Below, in pieces: positions 11,143 to 22,912 of a stretch of DNA of 64,000 nt. The notes under the pieces are model-generated. The model saw only the letters and a program-made list of their open reading frames with translations. It had not been told where the DNA came from and made no database searches. The stretch is from positions 1 to 64,000 of the forward strand of contig NW_026570286.1 in NCBI RefSeq assembly GCF_019649055.1, written 5' to 3'. This stretch comes from Paramacrobiotus metropolitanus. Taxonomy: Eukaryota > Tardigrada > Eutardigrada > Parachela > Macrobiotidae. The translations under genes and the position numbers were made by a program. The first letter of the stretch is position 1; every line of letters starts with the position of its first letter.

Positions 11143-11940
11143 CCACGCAAGCAACTGCGACGCGAGCACTACTAATATAATACCCTATCGCACATACCCG
11201 TCCATTTCACACCAAAACCTTTATTTTAGTATGCTAGTCGTTGCTCTCAGTATGTTAAAACTAAACTTTTATGCGGATCGCCGACAGAGCTAGTTAAGTG
11301 GGTAGGTTCGGCTTATACGTTCACATTGGATCAGACAGAGCCTGTTCAAGAATACACCTCGGGCCATTATCCGTCAAGTAAAATCGTCTGCACAAAAAGA
11401 ATTTCCACACCTAACGCTTGCAAACAAAAAAACGAAACATAACATACTGAAGAGATATCCCAACGCAAAAGCAAATAAGAGCGAAATATGCAAAATGGTT
11501 AGCCATGCTGTCAATATTCCGAAAATTTTTCGCCTTCTGATTTTTGAACTGAATAATCGATTTTTCGCTGGTAGTCAGCAATCCAAAAAGCTTTGTTTTA
11601 GTTTTTCCAGTTGGTTGTTAGACGCATAGAAGTTTTAGCCATTTTTTTCCCAAGTATTTTTAAATTCACGGGAAGATTGTCTTTTCTGCGAATGAATTGG
11701 CACACTGATTTACACAGACCGCGTATGCCGATGTAATCACACAGGATGTGAGAAGCGCCGAGTCCGCGCTTCTCACAATCTGCGTCGGCGCAGCCGACGC
11801 AAGTTCCTGTTTTAGAGTCCAATGTTTTTTGTAAAAACTGGTTGGGCCTAATTTATTGCGCAAACGATTTATTGTTTCAACATCTTATTTAGTGTCTGGT
11901 GGCAGTGGCAACGTAGGTAACAATAACGCAGTAACGGCTC
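11143..11940. other. Internal segment with two adjacent hairpins
   Basis: No gene is supported. Two short perfect hairpins lie side by side: gtgagaagcg pairing with cgcttctcac (11748-11776) and tgcgtcggc pairing with gccgacgca (11781-11801). They could be the end of an unrecognised element. The minus-strand open frames over them are short and unremarkable. Confidence 0.4.
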
Positions 11941-12627
11941 TTAAGGGATTTGGCCCGGTACATAGCACCAAGTTCGTGAACATCCAGGGGAAGTTTCGCT
12001 GGTGCGCGCTCCCAAAACCTTTTTTGCATTGCTTTATGGTATTTTGTAGCCAGAAGAATTGTTTACCTAGGTGAGAAAACCGTTTGCGCTCGCAACATCC
12101 GGTTGCGAAGTTATGAGGGTATCAAAATTCCAAAAAGTTTAAATGCATTCAGGTGTACCAAAAGTCTCATTATGAACCGATCCCTTTCGAACTTTGCACG
12201 TAAATGCACATAACCATGAAGATCGTTTTGACACGAATCCAGACTTCTACGATTTTTTTCAAATTTTAAAATGAATTTTAAAATTTTTGAAATTCATTTT
12301 AAAATTTGAAAAACATGTTAGAACAGTGGATCCGTGTCAAAACGATCTTCATGGTTATGTGCATTTACGTGCAAAGTTCGAAAGAGATCGGTCCATAATG
12401 AGACTTTTGGTACACCTGAATGCATTTAAACTTTTTGGAATTTTGTTACCCTCATAACTCCGCAACCGGATGTTGCGCGCGAAAACGGATTTTACGCCTA
12501 TGTACACCAATCATTTGGCTACCCAATGTCAAAAAGCAACCCAAAAAAGTGTTTGAAAGTGCGCGAAAGCGAATATTCCCGTCAATGTACACGATTATAG
12601 CGCTATGTACCGGGCCAAATCCCTTAA
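11941..12627. mobile_element. Palindromic TTAA-flanked element, 687 bp
   Basis: The left side begins ttaagggatttggcccggta; the right side ends with its reverse complement. The arms pair along their whole length: about 12128-12310 against 12270-12440 is nearly perfect, while the outer 190 bp of each arm is clearly diverged. TTAA at both outer edges matches the piggyBac-type target site. There is no coding capacity. This is a long-palindrome MITE or a foldback derivative. Confidence 0.7.
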
Positions 12628-13389
12628 CTGGATGACTTTCTTGAGAAAAGGTTACCATGTTTTTTTTCTGTGGTTTTCAGTTTAATTTGGTTGATTTTAT
12701 TTTAAAGCAGAAAAACGGTCGAGCAACCCTTATTTACCATGGTTTTGAAGACCTGGTGACCGTTTTCGTCATATAACTATGGCTGGTAGTCCTCGGTCGT
12801 TTTCGTTCTTGACGTACTAAACTCGACAGGAGGCGAAAGTTTTTTATTGTTTTGGTGTTGATTTGACTAAGCTTGTAGAACCTTCTGTCTACAATAGAGT
12901 TCTTGAGTCGCGTGATTTTCTTCAACATACGTTCGCAACAGTTTCCTCGAAAGTCTTAAAAAGTTGTGAACTTTGTTAAAAGTCGTTTCGAAAATGGACA
13001 ATATCACCACTCTACTTACTACTTTGTATGTTGAAAGTTACACATTATACGCAATGCTTGTGAGAGCAAGGCCACGTGATTAAATTTCTGTGAATCCTGT
13101 TATATGTTGTAGTAAAGATTTTTGACATAGATCTCTTTACTTTTTCTCCGCACAGAAACTAAAGCGTTAATTGCTGAGGTTTATTTTTTTGTGCTATTGT
13201 ATTCAAATTTATTTGTAAACATTTACAAACAAGCCTGTTTTAAAGTTTAAAATAGGTTAGCCGTGGCTCAAGGCGAGAAACTTCGATCAAGCACTCAAAT
13301 AATTCATTTTCCGTTTACAAAATTGGTATCTAAAGTTTCATGCAGATTTTATTTACATTTTGTTATATTTATTGAAATAAAAGTTTGAA
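12628..13389. other. Internal segment, nothing recognised
   Basis: The stretch is AT-rich and lies between the palindromic element and the right arm. Open frames are short (64 codons at most) and unsupported. I see no repeats or RNA genes. Confidence 0.4.
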
Positions 13390-15310
13390 GTAAAAAAATG
13401 AATGTTTCGTTCTACTTTATGCTTAAATTGCGCTGTCGCTCGGCTTTGCGTCCAGGTTTTTCGATATGATAGTTCGCTAAAGCATTTCATAACGATAACG
13501 AAAATGTAATTTGTTTAATTGTCACTTTAATAAAAGGGACAGTAGAATGGTGTTGTTTTACTTGCTGCTTTGCTCGCCGCAGCTTTGCGTCGCCTTCGGC
13601 TCCGTCATCGGTTTTTATGGAAACGGTATATCGCTAACGTATCATCACATTAACGAAAAGTTCAAGCACAACTAAGAAAAATCTTTTCAGATTAATAAGA
13701 CGATAGAATTCTCTCGCTTTACTTGCTTTTCAGCTCGCTGCGCTGCGCTTGCTCGCGCCGCAGCTCGGCGTCGCTTTCGGCTCCGCCCTTGGTTCCCACT
13801 ACCCTATCATGACGGTAATGAAAAGTTCAACCGGAACTGTAAGGAGAATCTCTTCAGATTAATAAGACAATAGAATCCCCTCGTTTTACTTGCTGCTCCG
13901 CTCGTTTGCTGCGCTTGCTCGCGCCGCAGCTCGGCGTGGCCTTCGGCTTCCCCTACCGTATCACTACGGTATCGAAAAGTTTAAGCAGAACTCCATGAAG
14001 AATCTTTTCAGAACAGTAGAACTGCTTTGTTTTACTCTCAGCACCGTTCGTTTTGCTGCAATCGCTGGCGCCACATTTTGGCGTCGCCTTCGGTTGCGCC
14101 TTTAGTTTCAACAGTTAAGAGACAATCATGATACACTACCAAAACAAATTGACACAGTTACGGTACCTTGTTAAAGGTAGGAGAGCGTAACACTTATTAC
14201 TGATTACGCTTAGTTTCAGTGGTAACGCTGGTAGCGCGTAACGCGTAACGATGAACCATCATAATAACAACAGTGGCAATGCAGGTAACAGTATTAACGT
14301 TAGTAACGGTAGTAATGGCTCCTGACTTCGCTGACTTTTCTAAATGAATTTCTCGCTATGGCACCGTTTCAGAACGTAATTCCGAAAATTGCTCAAAAGC
14401 TTAGGAATCCTTTGGTTCTTGTTCAAAATTTTACAGATTTTTGAATGTGCGCTTCCCAAGCGTACCCCTTCAAATAAAGCTATACCTCGCAATCCTCGTG
14501 AGCGCGAATTTCTGTAGATCATCTTTGATGAATGCCGGTGTAAGTATTCTACATCCAATTCAAGTTTGACAATCCGTTACGGTAACGGTAGCGGTAACAT
14601 TCTTCCGCCATAGTGCTCCGTTACAAAACTCGTTGCAGTAAGGGTAACTCGTTACGCTAAGGATTAATTATTAAAGATATTCAGTAATGATCACCCAGTG
14701 AATAAAACGTAATCCGTTCTGGTAACGTAATCCCCATCCAAGGAAACGTATTGGAGGTATGGCAATTTTGTTGATAGTTTCTAGAAATGATTGCAAGAAC
14801 TTTCCACGGTAAAAGTAACCTGTTACGGGACGCGTAAACTTAAAAACCTCACCACCTACACCGGGCAAAATTATCGGACCGCATCCATAAAACGGGCTAC
14901 CTCTACAATTGTACGGCGTCTTAAAAAATGCAAAAGTATTTCCCAAAACCACCCGGGGTCGCTAAAGAAATCCGGACCGGGTCCAAATTTCCGGACATTC
15001 CGTATGTTACTACGGCGGGTTTGTCAATAATGACCGGGTTATAATTTACGTTACGGTTCCCCAAAAAGCCACCACACGGACCGGTCTAAGCGTTTGTACG
15101 GGGTCCAAATTTACGTTTTCACACACATTCCCCCATTGGGTCCGTCAATTATAACCCGGTTAGGTTTTTGATTTTAAACTACCTTTTCAATTGCTTCAGC
15201 GGGGGGCGCAGCCCCCCGCACCCCCTGCTAATTGGGGCTCCGCCCCAAACCCCGGCCAGGGGCTTCGCCCCTGGACCCCGGGAACCCGGTTCTCCGGTTC
15301 GCCCCGTTAC
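13390..15310. repeat. Right arm of the giant inverted-repeat element
   Basis: Five GC-rich subrepeats (near 13440, 13570, 13735, 13895 and 14050) carry the reverse complement of the left-arm core, for example cttgctcgcgccgcagctcgg. They are followed by gtaacg/cgttac-rich sequence (14155-14340 and 14570-14730), then ccggaccgggtccaaattt-type sequence (14880-15150), which pairs with the left 118-bp repeat. The zone order is thus a mirror image of the left arm. A 93-codon open frame at 14671-14952 is repeat-derived. Confidence 0.7.
15195..15310. repeat. Cluster of GC-rich micro-palindromes
   Basis: Three short palindromes follow one another: ggggggcgcagcccccc, ggggctccgcccc and aggggcttcgcccct, then a ccccgggaacccgg motif. 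The cluster marks the outer edge of the right arm, where composition changes to ordinary AT-rich DNA. Confidence 0.6.
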
Positions 15311-16958
15311 ACACTTTAACTTAAAAACGCTTCGCTCGCTCGCTTGATTATACTTCTATATCTATATATGTGCAGATACTGTACATTTCTTCCAACACAT
15401 TGCACCATCTCATAAGAGCGATGCCGAAAGCGTACAAAACAAGCCGGCTCAATGTGTTCACAAATTCACACCATCGTCCATTCGAGACTTTGGGTACATC
15501 ATATTATAGTATTCACAAATGCTTGCAGTTGCAATACAACATGCATCCCGATCGGAAGCTGCCTGTAAAACCATCCAGAATATGCTTGTTCGTGGCTCAT
15601 GAACGGGGTAGCTAGTGCCTGATATAATTTGCATGTAGAGCCGCGGATGAAGTGTAGAATCTTCGTAAATCGGATCACTACTGCTGAGCGCGTGTGTACA
15701 CTGTCGGATGATTAACCATGGCTCCACGGTCACGTTTAACGTTGGGAATACAAACATCCCACTCCAACGAAAAGGAGGAAGCTGACAAAATAATCCCTGA
15801 CGACAGTGCGTATACACATAACCCTCAAAAACAATCGCTAGACGGTGATTTGTCAGTTGCCGGCTACGCTCTCGCGATCGATTTTCCCCTCCCCCCCCCC
15901 ATATATACATGCATACATATAAATTGTGTGGATGTTGATCTTGAAATAGATAATAAATCCAGAGGAGCTTTGCCAACCAAGTTGGCAATTTGCGAAGCAG
16001 GCTGTTCAAATAAAAACAAATAACAGAAGAAAAAAGGATAAAATAAGAAAAAAATAAAAAAAATTAAATTAAAAAAATTAAAAAAAATAGAAAAATGAGA
16101 AAATAAAAAAATAAAGAAAATTAAAAAATAAAAAAAATAAAAAAATAAAAAAAATAAAATAATGAAATAATAAAATAAGGTGGGGAAAAATCGAGTGGAA
16201 TATTCTAGACAAACAACCAATCACAGCCTGTAACAAGTACAACCCATCTTGATGACGCGCAGAGTCCCTGACCCCTCCCATACCTATCAAATCTCTCGTA
16301 GAGTTCATTCGGATCCACCCTTTACATCGGAACGCTGTCGCGCCCGCTTCACAGAAAAAACTTGCCGGCTGTAGGTATTTATGAATGCTTGCTTCCCGTT
16401 GCGGCGGGCAGATTTGTTTGTCATGTGTAAGCGCGTGCGTGATCTACATTCTACACACACTCGCACACAACCGGCAGTGTGATTACAGAGAGATGCGTAG
16501 GATACTAGGATGTACCTCGTACAATTATCTAGCGTTTTTATTATATTATGAATGATACAAATAGCGTGTAATGTATAAATGGCACAGTGGGAAAACATTG
16601 GTATTTGTCATGGATTTTTACTGTGATAAAGTGTTGTTTAAATAGGGTCGTGCGCTTATGTAGCATATGTATTCCTAACCCGGGAATGAGTGACCATTTG
16701 GTATATACACTCTCTCATGTGTCAACCGCGACAAGCGGTCCATGGGATCGTGTTTGTATTATTATTGTATACATATATGCGCAGCCGGATGGATGGGATG
16801 TTGTTGGGTTAAATGATCGCAATTAGACAGAGTGCTTGTGGGATGTGCTGGTGTCGGATGTTATCCTTGTTTAAGCTCAATATATATGCCCGGTCTCTTT
16901 TCTTGTCCCGTGTGTAGATTTTATTTCTTTTTACCTAATTCTCCGTACGTTTTCGCAG
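15311..16958. other. Intergenic stretch with low-complexity tracts
   Basis: No gene is supported. A poly-C/AT run lies at 15886-15905 and an almost pure A/T tract (aaaaaaataaaaaaa-type) at 16026-16178. Long minus-strand open frames across them (15458-16308) translate to Phe/Ile/Leu-rich nonsense created by that tract. Part of this region may hold the promoter or 5' exons of the Kv-beta relative. Confidence 0.5.
16026..16178. repeat. A-rich low-complexity tract
   Basis: About 150 bases are almost exclusively A with scattered T (aaat and aaaat words). It could be the eroded poly(A) tail of a plus-strand retrotransposed copy, but no coding body is seen upstream. Confidence 0.7.
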
Positions 16959-17116
16959 TTGCCTGCACCTTCGACTGTATCCGCGAATCGGTGGCGGCGC
17001 GCCCGTTCCCGTCTCCGTCTGGCTACGCTGCACCCAACGCGGCAAAATTCATCGGGATCGGTTTCACGGGCGTTTCTCTCTAGATCCATGCTGGAAAAGC
17101 AGTCCATGCAACACCG

Positions 17117-18997
17117 GTAAGTTTGTACCGCAAATGCTAAAATATATTTGAACATATATCACTAATATATGCTAAAATTTAGGCTGGATCTTACGAGTAA
17201 TAAAACGTTTATTTTTCTAAAAACTGCTACCAGCTGTGCGTTAATTCTACTGACTGATAAAGTATAAAATTATTTGTATAAACTAGTATTTTGTTCTCCA
17301 GTTTATTCAAATTTCAAATCGGATTTTATCAAAACGCAAATACTAGTACAAGCACATGTGTTTGGTGCAACTATAGCTTGTGAAAACTGCGGGCACTGTG
17401 TTTTAAAAAACCACTACAATTTTTTAATTGTGAACTGCAAGAGCAATTTTAAAATATTTTGGTTACTGTCGAATTATTGCATTTATATGTACGCTATCCG
17501 GCGCATTTATTAACCCGCATGTTGATTAATTACACAAGAAAATAAATGTCTCACCGATTCTCCTATCCAGTTTGCGAAGTAACCGCAAAATTATTAGTAT
17601 CATAACAAGATGCAGATTTACTTGAAGATTTTTTAACGCACCAGTCCAAATCCACTCGACCAATCATTGTTAACTGTGTCAAATTATTTTAATCACAGTA
17701 CTAGTAACGTTACGAGAGCGCTGATTATAACCTTTTAATTCATCGTTTAATTCTTTATGCCTAACTAACTAAGTATCTAAGTTTGATGCAACGGATTTGA
17801 ATATCAGCTTATTTACATGAATTCATGACTTACAGTATTAAGTACTGTAAACGTGTCTTTATTTGCCGTGTAACCATACATATGACATTGTTCGATACTC
17901 TACATACTGCTAGTGCTCGTATGCAAATAAACCGATTTTCGAAGTGGTGCACGAGTATGTATTACATCAATTTGCATGCACGTATCGCGCTTTGGATCTT
18001 TGTGTCATGCATCCGTAGCTGTCTTTTGGGACTTCCGCCAGTGAATACAAAATTTGACCTACTTTGAAAGTGCAGTTTTAATCCAGTTATATAAGTGTAA
18101 CGTCTAAATCTGCTCTGATGCCTTTGTTTTTAATTGTCGTTATTAGTGAAAAATTACCCAAGCAATTTATAAGCTTATGTAAATGACGGCGCTCGGCGAC
18201 TGTAAAGGGAAACTTTTATAACTACTGATCGCGCTGCCGACACATATAGGCCGCCTACAAAAGGATGTTGGATTCCGTAAACATTTTCTTACGCACACAG
18301 CACACTTAAAAAGTCTATCGATTTTATTTCTATTAAAAGGATCTAACTTCCGCTTCCACTTGGTTAGCGTAAGTTTTATCCCACTGTTCACTTGAAACTT
18401 TCACATGTAGAGCTTTACGCTGGATCCCAGAAACAGCCGTGCAGCTTGGCAAAATCCACCCAGCAGACAGGAATTATATTGATTAAATGACCATGACCTG
18501 ACTAGTGTGTTCCATAGTCGCAATCCGAAAAGCCAGTCTGTTTTTTATCGCCATACAAAACTTGAAACATTGTATGTCTCTAATTATTATGAAATGTGAT
18601 GATGTATGCGTACCTATGACTTTGTGCAGCTAGCGCTGCTAGCGTTGATGCTGCCCGAATCTTTCTAACTTTATGTGCCATTACTTATATATATATTTAA
18701 TTACTTACTTTTCTTCGCACTTTTCTTCCTATATAGCCATACTGGTAATACCTCTTTTAGTTATGTCTGCAAAGGGGTTTCTGTCGTTATTTGCAGTCAT
18801 ATGTATTTATTTGTACATCTCCTTAGCGTATATTCGAAGTAGCACATGTTGTCCGCAACAATTTTGCTAAAAATTTGAACAAATAGTGTAAGTACTCTAT
18901 TTTTGCATGATAGTCCTTGGTCTCCAGTACTATTATTATGGCACAATACAGTCACAGGTTTCCATAAAAGTGAAAGAATTGTACTGAATACACAGCC
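17117..18997. other. First intron of the Kv-beta relative, upstream part
   Basis: This is the 5' part of a 3.2-kb intron (17117-20298). It is AT-rich. No coding exon or RNA gene is recognised. An open frame at 17825-18067 is short and unsupported. Confidence 0.45.
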
Positions 18998-19930
18998 TCA
19001 GCCGACTACGGAAATGGGCGGCCTAATTACACAGAACATTTCGTCTAAATTGGCCGATGCTGGTGCTGTTCCCATGACAGAGGCCGCGTTCCCGCGTTGG
19101 ACGTCAATGCTGATCCGTTGGCGCAAAAACTCCGTCGCCCGTACCTCGCCTGTTTCCTGTTGTATCATCTTCCCGACTTCGGTCACCAAACGAGAAGCAT
19201 CCGGTCCGAGTGGTCCAAGTGTTTCGACGCCAAATGCGCGGAACAGGTAATCTCGAGTGAGTTCCCGATACTTCGCCACTTTATCCTGCTCTGCGCGCGC
19301 CGCAGCTGCTCCCGCTTGCTTCGATGTTGCCGCGATGTGCGACAAAGCTACCGTGCACACACATGTGGCGTCCCAGGTCAACATCTTTCCTCTTTCCCAT
19401 GGGACCAAAGTCACTCCGTCGGGGCGCTTGCCATTGGTTAGGCAAGTACCCGGTGGTTCCAGTTCCGTTTCAATACCGGCGGAAGCAAAGGCGCGCTTTA
19501 AAGTGACAGTGATGCAGCTGTGCCTGGGCTTCCGGCCCCGGCTTTTTTTACAACTCAGGCCATGGTATCCTCGCGCATCGGCCCATTCACCACAATTGCA
19601 ACGGTGTGGAATGGTGACTGGTACGCCGAGACGCAGGCCGACAGCAATTCTAAGTGTGGTGTCGTTTAGGAAGTTACCGAGGGATGCGGCTGGAAGTGCT
19701 TCCAGCCATGCGCCATTATCCTTAGTGCTCACACCTCGAAGAGGGGCTTCACTTGACATGTCTGACTGAGCTGCCGCCAGGAGGGTTTCCACCGTGCCGT
19801 GGATGATCGGTTCATCCCAAATCTTCTGGTGTTTTCTGGTTTCGAAGGCCGGAAGATCCGCTTTGGTCATTTGTTGCCACTCTTCTGCGGCGCCGCAACA
19901 ATAAATTTCCGGGTTAGCGTTACAATAAAT
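18998..19930 (-). mobile_element. R2-type non-LTR retroelement fragment with restriction-like endonuclease
   Basis: The 290-codon open frame lacks a reverse transcriptase but ends like the endonuclease tail of R2/R4-type retroelements. It has a CNCG-x8-HGLSC zinc knuckle, then RPDGVTLVPW..LTWDATCV, which fits the R/KPD-x12-14-D(V/A)T core of the restriction-like endonuclease, then a KVAKYRELT helix. The reading continues upstream a few dozen codons (to about 19930) without an ATG, so the copy is 5'-truncated. It lies antisense in the Kv-beta intron. GC content and frame integrity are higher than in the surrounding intron, so insertion is fairly recent. A related piece lies at 28365-28481. Confidence 0.6.
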
Positions 19931-22912
19931 TTCCTTAGCGTTACCGTGTATAACTTACTATATACAGAATATACCACTAACACACACTGATAAGGTCATT
20001 AATTCTGCCGCGCCTTTAATTTAGAAAAGCATCCATAGGATACATAGAAAATAAACGTAATGTTGACGCAACTCTGGAGCAGTATTAAATTTTAATACTA
20101 CTACAAAAAATATTTTCTGACGACACTGTCCGCTTACAAGGCAATACATACGTATCTGCGAATTATATAATTAAGACGCCTTGACGTACAAGGCACTAAC
20201 AATAAGTTTAATGATTTATTTCGAGCGTAATTAAATGACAATCTCCAACTCAACAAGCCCTTAAGCTGCCATCCGCGCTGACTACAGCCGCTGTACAGGA
20301 GTCTGGGAAATTCCGGTTTACGGATTTCCCGTATCAGCCTGGGCATGGGGCCGGGATTGGGATTGGCGCTGCAGTACGCGCAGATGCAGTTCTTACAGAC
20401 CGGAACCCTGGCGCCGGTCGTACCGCGCTCATCATCCTCCACCATCACGATGCCCGGCAACGCTGCCGGCGGGGTCAATATGATCGGACTGCAGCTGCAG
20501 CTGTCGCAGCCGCAATCCCCTTCCAACACCAGTACCAGCGTATCATTAGTCAACGCCATCAGCCAGAGTTCCATCAAGCGCTACTCCGCTGACAACAACA
20601 ACAATAACCGTAGCCGCGCCAACACCACCCGCACCGGCATCCAAGCACTGTACAGCCGCTGCGGAGGAGATTGTGGAGCAGATCGCGTCAGTCTGGCCTA
20701 TGAGTTCGGGGTCAACTATTTTGACGATGCCGACAGTCAGACCAATGGAACGCCGGGTGTGACGACTGCACTTCCGGTTGGCAGGTAATTCGAGTCCAGT
20801 GGACATGATACGTGGTTGCTGAAGGGCACATGTAAATGCATTCAGTGGTTATTTACGGATTAACTCAATTATTCGTTTTCTGCACGAATGCGTCATCTTC
20901 GGATTATGCGGTAGTTGCTTATAAGAATACAAAAATAAACCGATTATATAAGAAATATAAGTAGTATCTGTATGATTGTATCAAATAACTGTAGCTACAT
21001 TGTACGCATTCCCTTGAGAGTTAAGAGACCGATTTCAATTGTAATTCTAATTTGTATGTTCAGTATCGCGCACAGTGTTGTCATCATTATAGTATACGCA
21101 GACGACTCGGAATGATAAACTGAATGCACTGGACGTTTTCTGTTGAAGAACGGAAACACTTTTGGGAAAAGTCCTCAAAAAGAAGAAATGGAGGTATTAA
21201 TTGCTTTTAGTAATACAAATAAAATTTCCATGATTTACTAGTGATACTGTGCATAATATAATATTCTGTAGTATTGTACGGTAATATTAATATTATTGTG
21301 CATAATAAGCGAATTACGTATCTCAGAAAATCATTATACGCAAACACGTGCTTACTCGACATCGTCCAGATATCTATAATTTTACATACTGATGGTTAAG
21401 TATGGTTCAGCCTAATTTTTGCTGTACTTGTATATATGTATTTAGCTGAAGAATTCAATTAGCATTTTTTTGCAGACGCTCATTACGTCATAACGACAAA
21501 AATCTGCCGCACGGGAACGGCCGAAACCGAGAAATGACTTTCCCGGAAACACGTGGTGGAATCCTTGCAAGCTAGCCTGGAACGGCTTGGGTTGGCCTAT
21601 GTAGATGTCGTATTCGCTTGCTGTCGCGATAACTGCACTCCCATGGAAGGTATTAGTTGTACTCCAATATAAAATTTATTTAAATACGCTAACTGGCTTA
21701 GTGAAGCTACTGTTATAATGACACTTCTGTTTAAGCGGTACAATACGTAAATCTTTTACAATTGACGGCATTTAGTCGCTCACGGCAATTGCACAGTTGG
21801 ACAAGCTTGCCGCTGACAATACACTATACATGCTCGGATATATTATATCTATATTTAAATTATTTTGCCCCAATGTTTCAGTGATAAATCATGGTTAATA
21901 TTTCAGTTGTACGCTTCTTGGATTTTACTGACCGACACCGCCGCTATCTTTTCAGAAATTGTGCGCGCTTTTTCGTGGGTGATCGAAAAAGGATGGGCCT
22001 TCTACTGGGCGACAGCCAACTGGAGCCAAGCGGAAATCATGGAAGCCTAATCTCACACCGCCGCTGGCTGACCAGTGTAAATACAATGTGTTTCGCCGGG
22101 AGCCGGTGGAATTGGTGATCCCGGAGCTTTTATGCGGAATAGGTAAGAAACAGTGGAAGATAGTGCCCACACTGCCACAGCTAGGATCGTAATTCGTTGA
22201 TCTTTGACTATGCCATCGCGGCACGCAAAAACCGTTGCACATGTGTGTAGCTCTGTACATCTTACGTACATGTTATCTCTATAACATGGATATATCGACA
22301 GTCACGCTGCATTTGACCTTATAAACGATTGGTAATCAAACTGAGGATGGGAACAAATTTAACAAAGGAATCAAGTTATTGCAAAATAAGTACAAACACG
22401 GTTCGGTAATACTAGAGCAAATGCAAATAATAATTGTAGGATGCGGCAGTATTACATATTCCCCATTGGCCAACGGTCTAATTGTGGGAGATTACGAGAT
22501 GGACGACACTACATCCAGTTCGTTGGCCATGCAGCGCTGGGCCTTACTGGAACGCGACACCTCCATCATCGAGCGGGAACGTCGCAACAGCGAAGTGACC
22601 TTACACCTGCATAAAATCAAATACCTGCGCCCCATCGCCGATCAGATCGGGTGTTCCCTCAGTCAGCTGGCGATTGCCTGGTGTCTGCGCACCGAACTGG
22701 TGCAGTCGGTGCTGATCAGTCCCAGTTCGTTGGAGCAGCTGCGGGATCATCTGCTGGCGCTGTCGGTGCTGGATAAGCTGACACCGGCAGTGTTGGCTGT
22801 CATGGAGAAAGTGCTGGGCAATCAGCCGATGCTGGGACTGGCTAAGAACAAGAATGCCACGAAGCCGGGTCAACAGGATAAGCGACGTCGTTGGGTAAGC
22901 TCGGTGATTTAG

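Larger units (their letters stand above)
16959..22912 (+). pseudogene. Kv-channel beta-subunit (Shaker beta / Hyperkinetic) relative, degenerate
   Basis: Kv-beta proteins are aldo-keto-reductase-fold cytoplasmic subunits of voltage-gated K+ channels. Five exons match the family: 16959-17116, 20299-20784 (joined phase reads QHRSLGNSGLRIS), 21476-21649 (HYVITTKIC, YVDVVFA), 21956-22142 (EIVRAFSWVIEKGWAFYWAT) and 22440-22912 (SPLANGLIVGDY, QLAIAWCLR, VLGNQP). The exon 1/2, 3/4 and 4/5 phases fit, but 2/3 is one base off. A TGA replaces the Gly codon before LSRKHVV (about 21534). A deletion in exon 4 after EIMEA puts the next part (NLTPP..) out of frame behind a TAA. Of the four AKR catalytic residues, Asp and Lys remain; Tyr reads Gln and Asn reads Cys. 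A Ser/Asn/Gln-rich insertion of about 100 residues follows the first strand. It is either a pseudogene or a poorly assembled paralogue. A further 5' exon may exist. Confidence 0.7.

Noticed and set aside
1-15310. Polinton/Maverick identity for the giant element
   Set aside because: No protein-primed polymerase, integrase, packaging ATPase or capsid-like frame is visible between the arms.
15458-16308. Long minus-strand frames rich in Phe/Ile/Leu
   Set aside because: They run through the A-rich tract at 16026-16178, whose complement encodes poly-Phe; no splice or family support.
19097-19769. Plus-strand frames of 114-170 codons
   Set aside because: They are shadows of the retroelement endonuclease frame on the minus strand.
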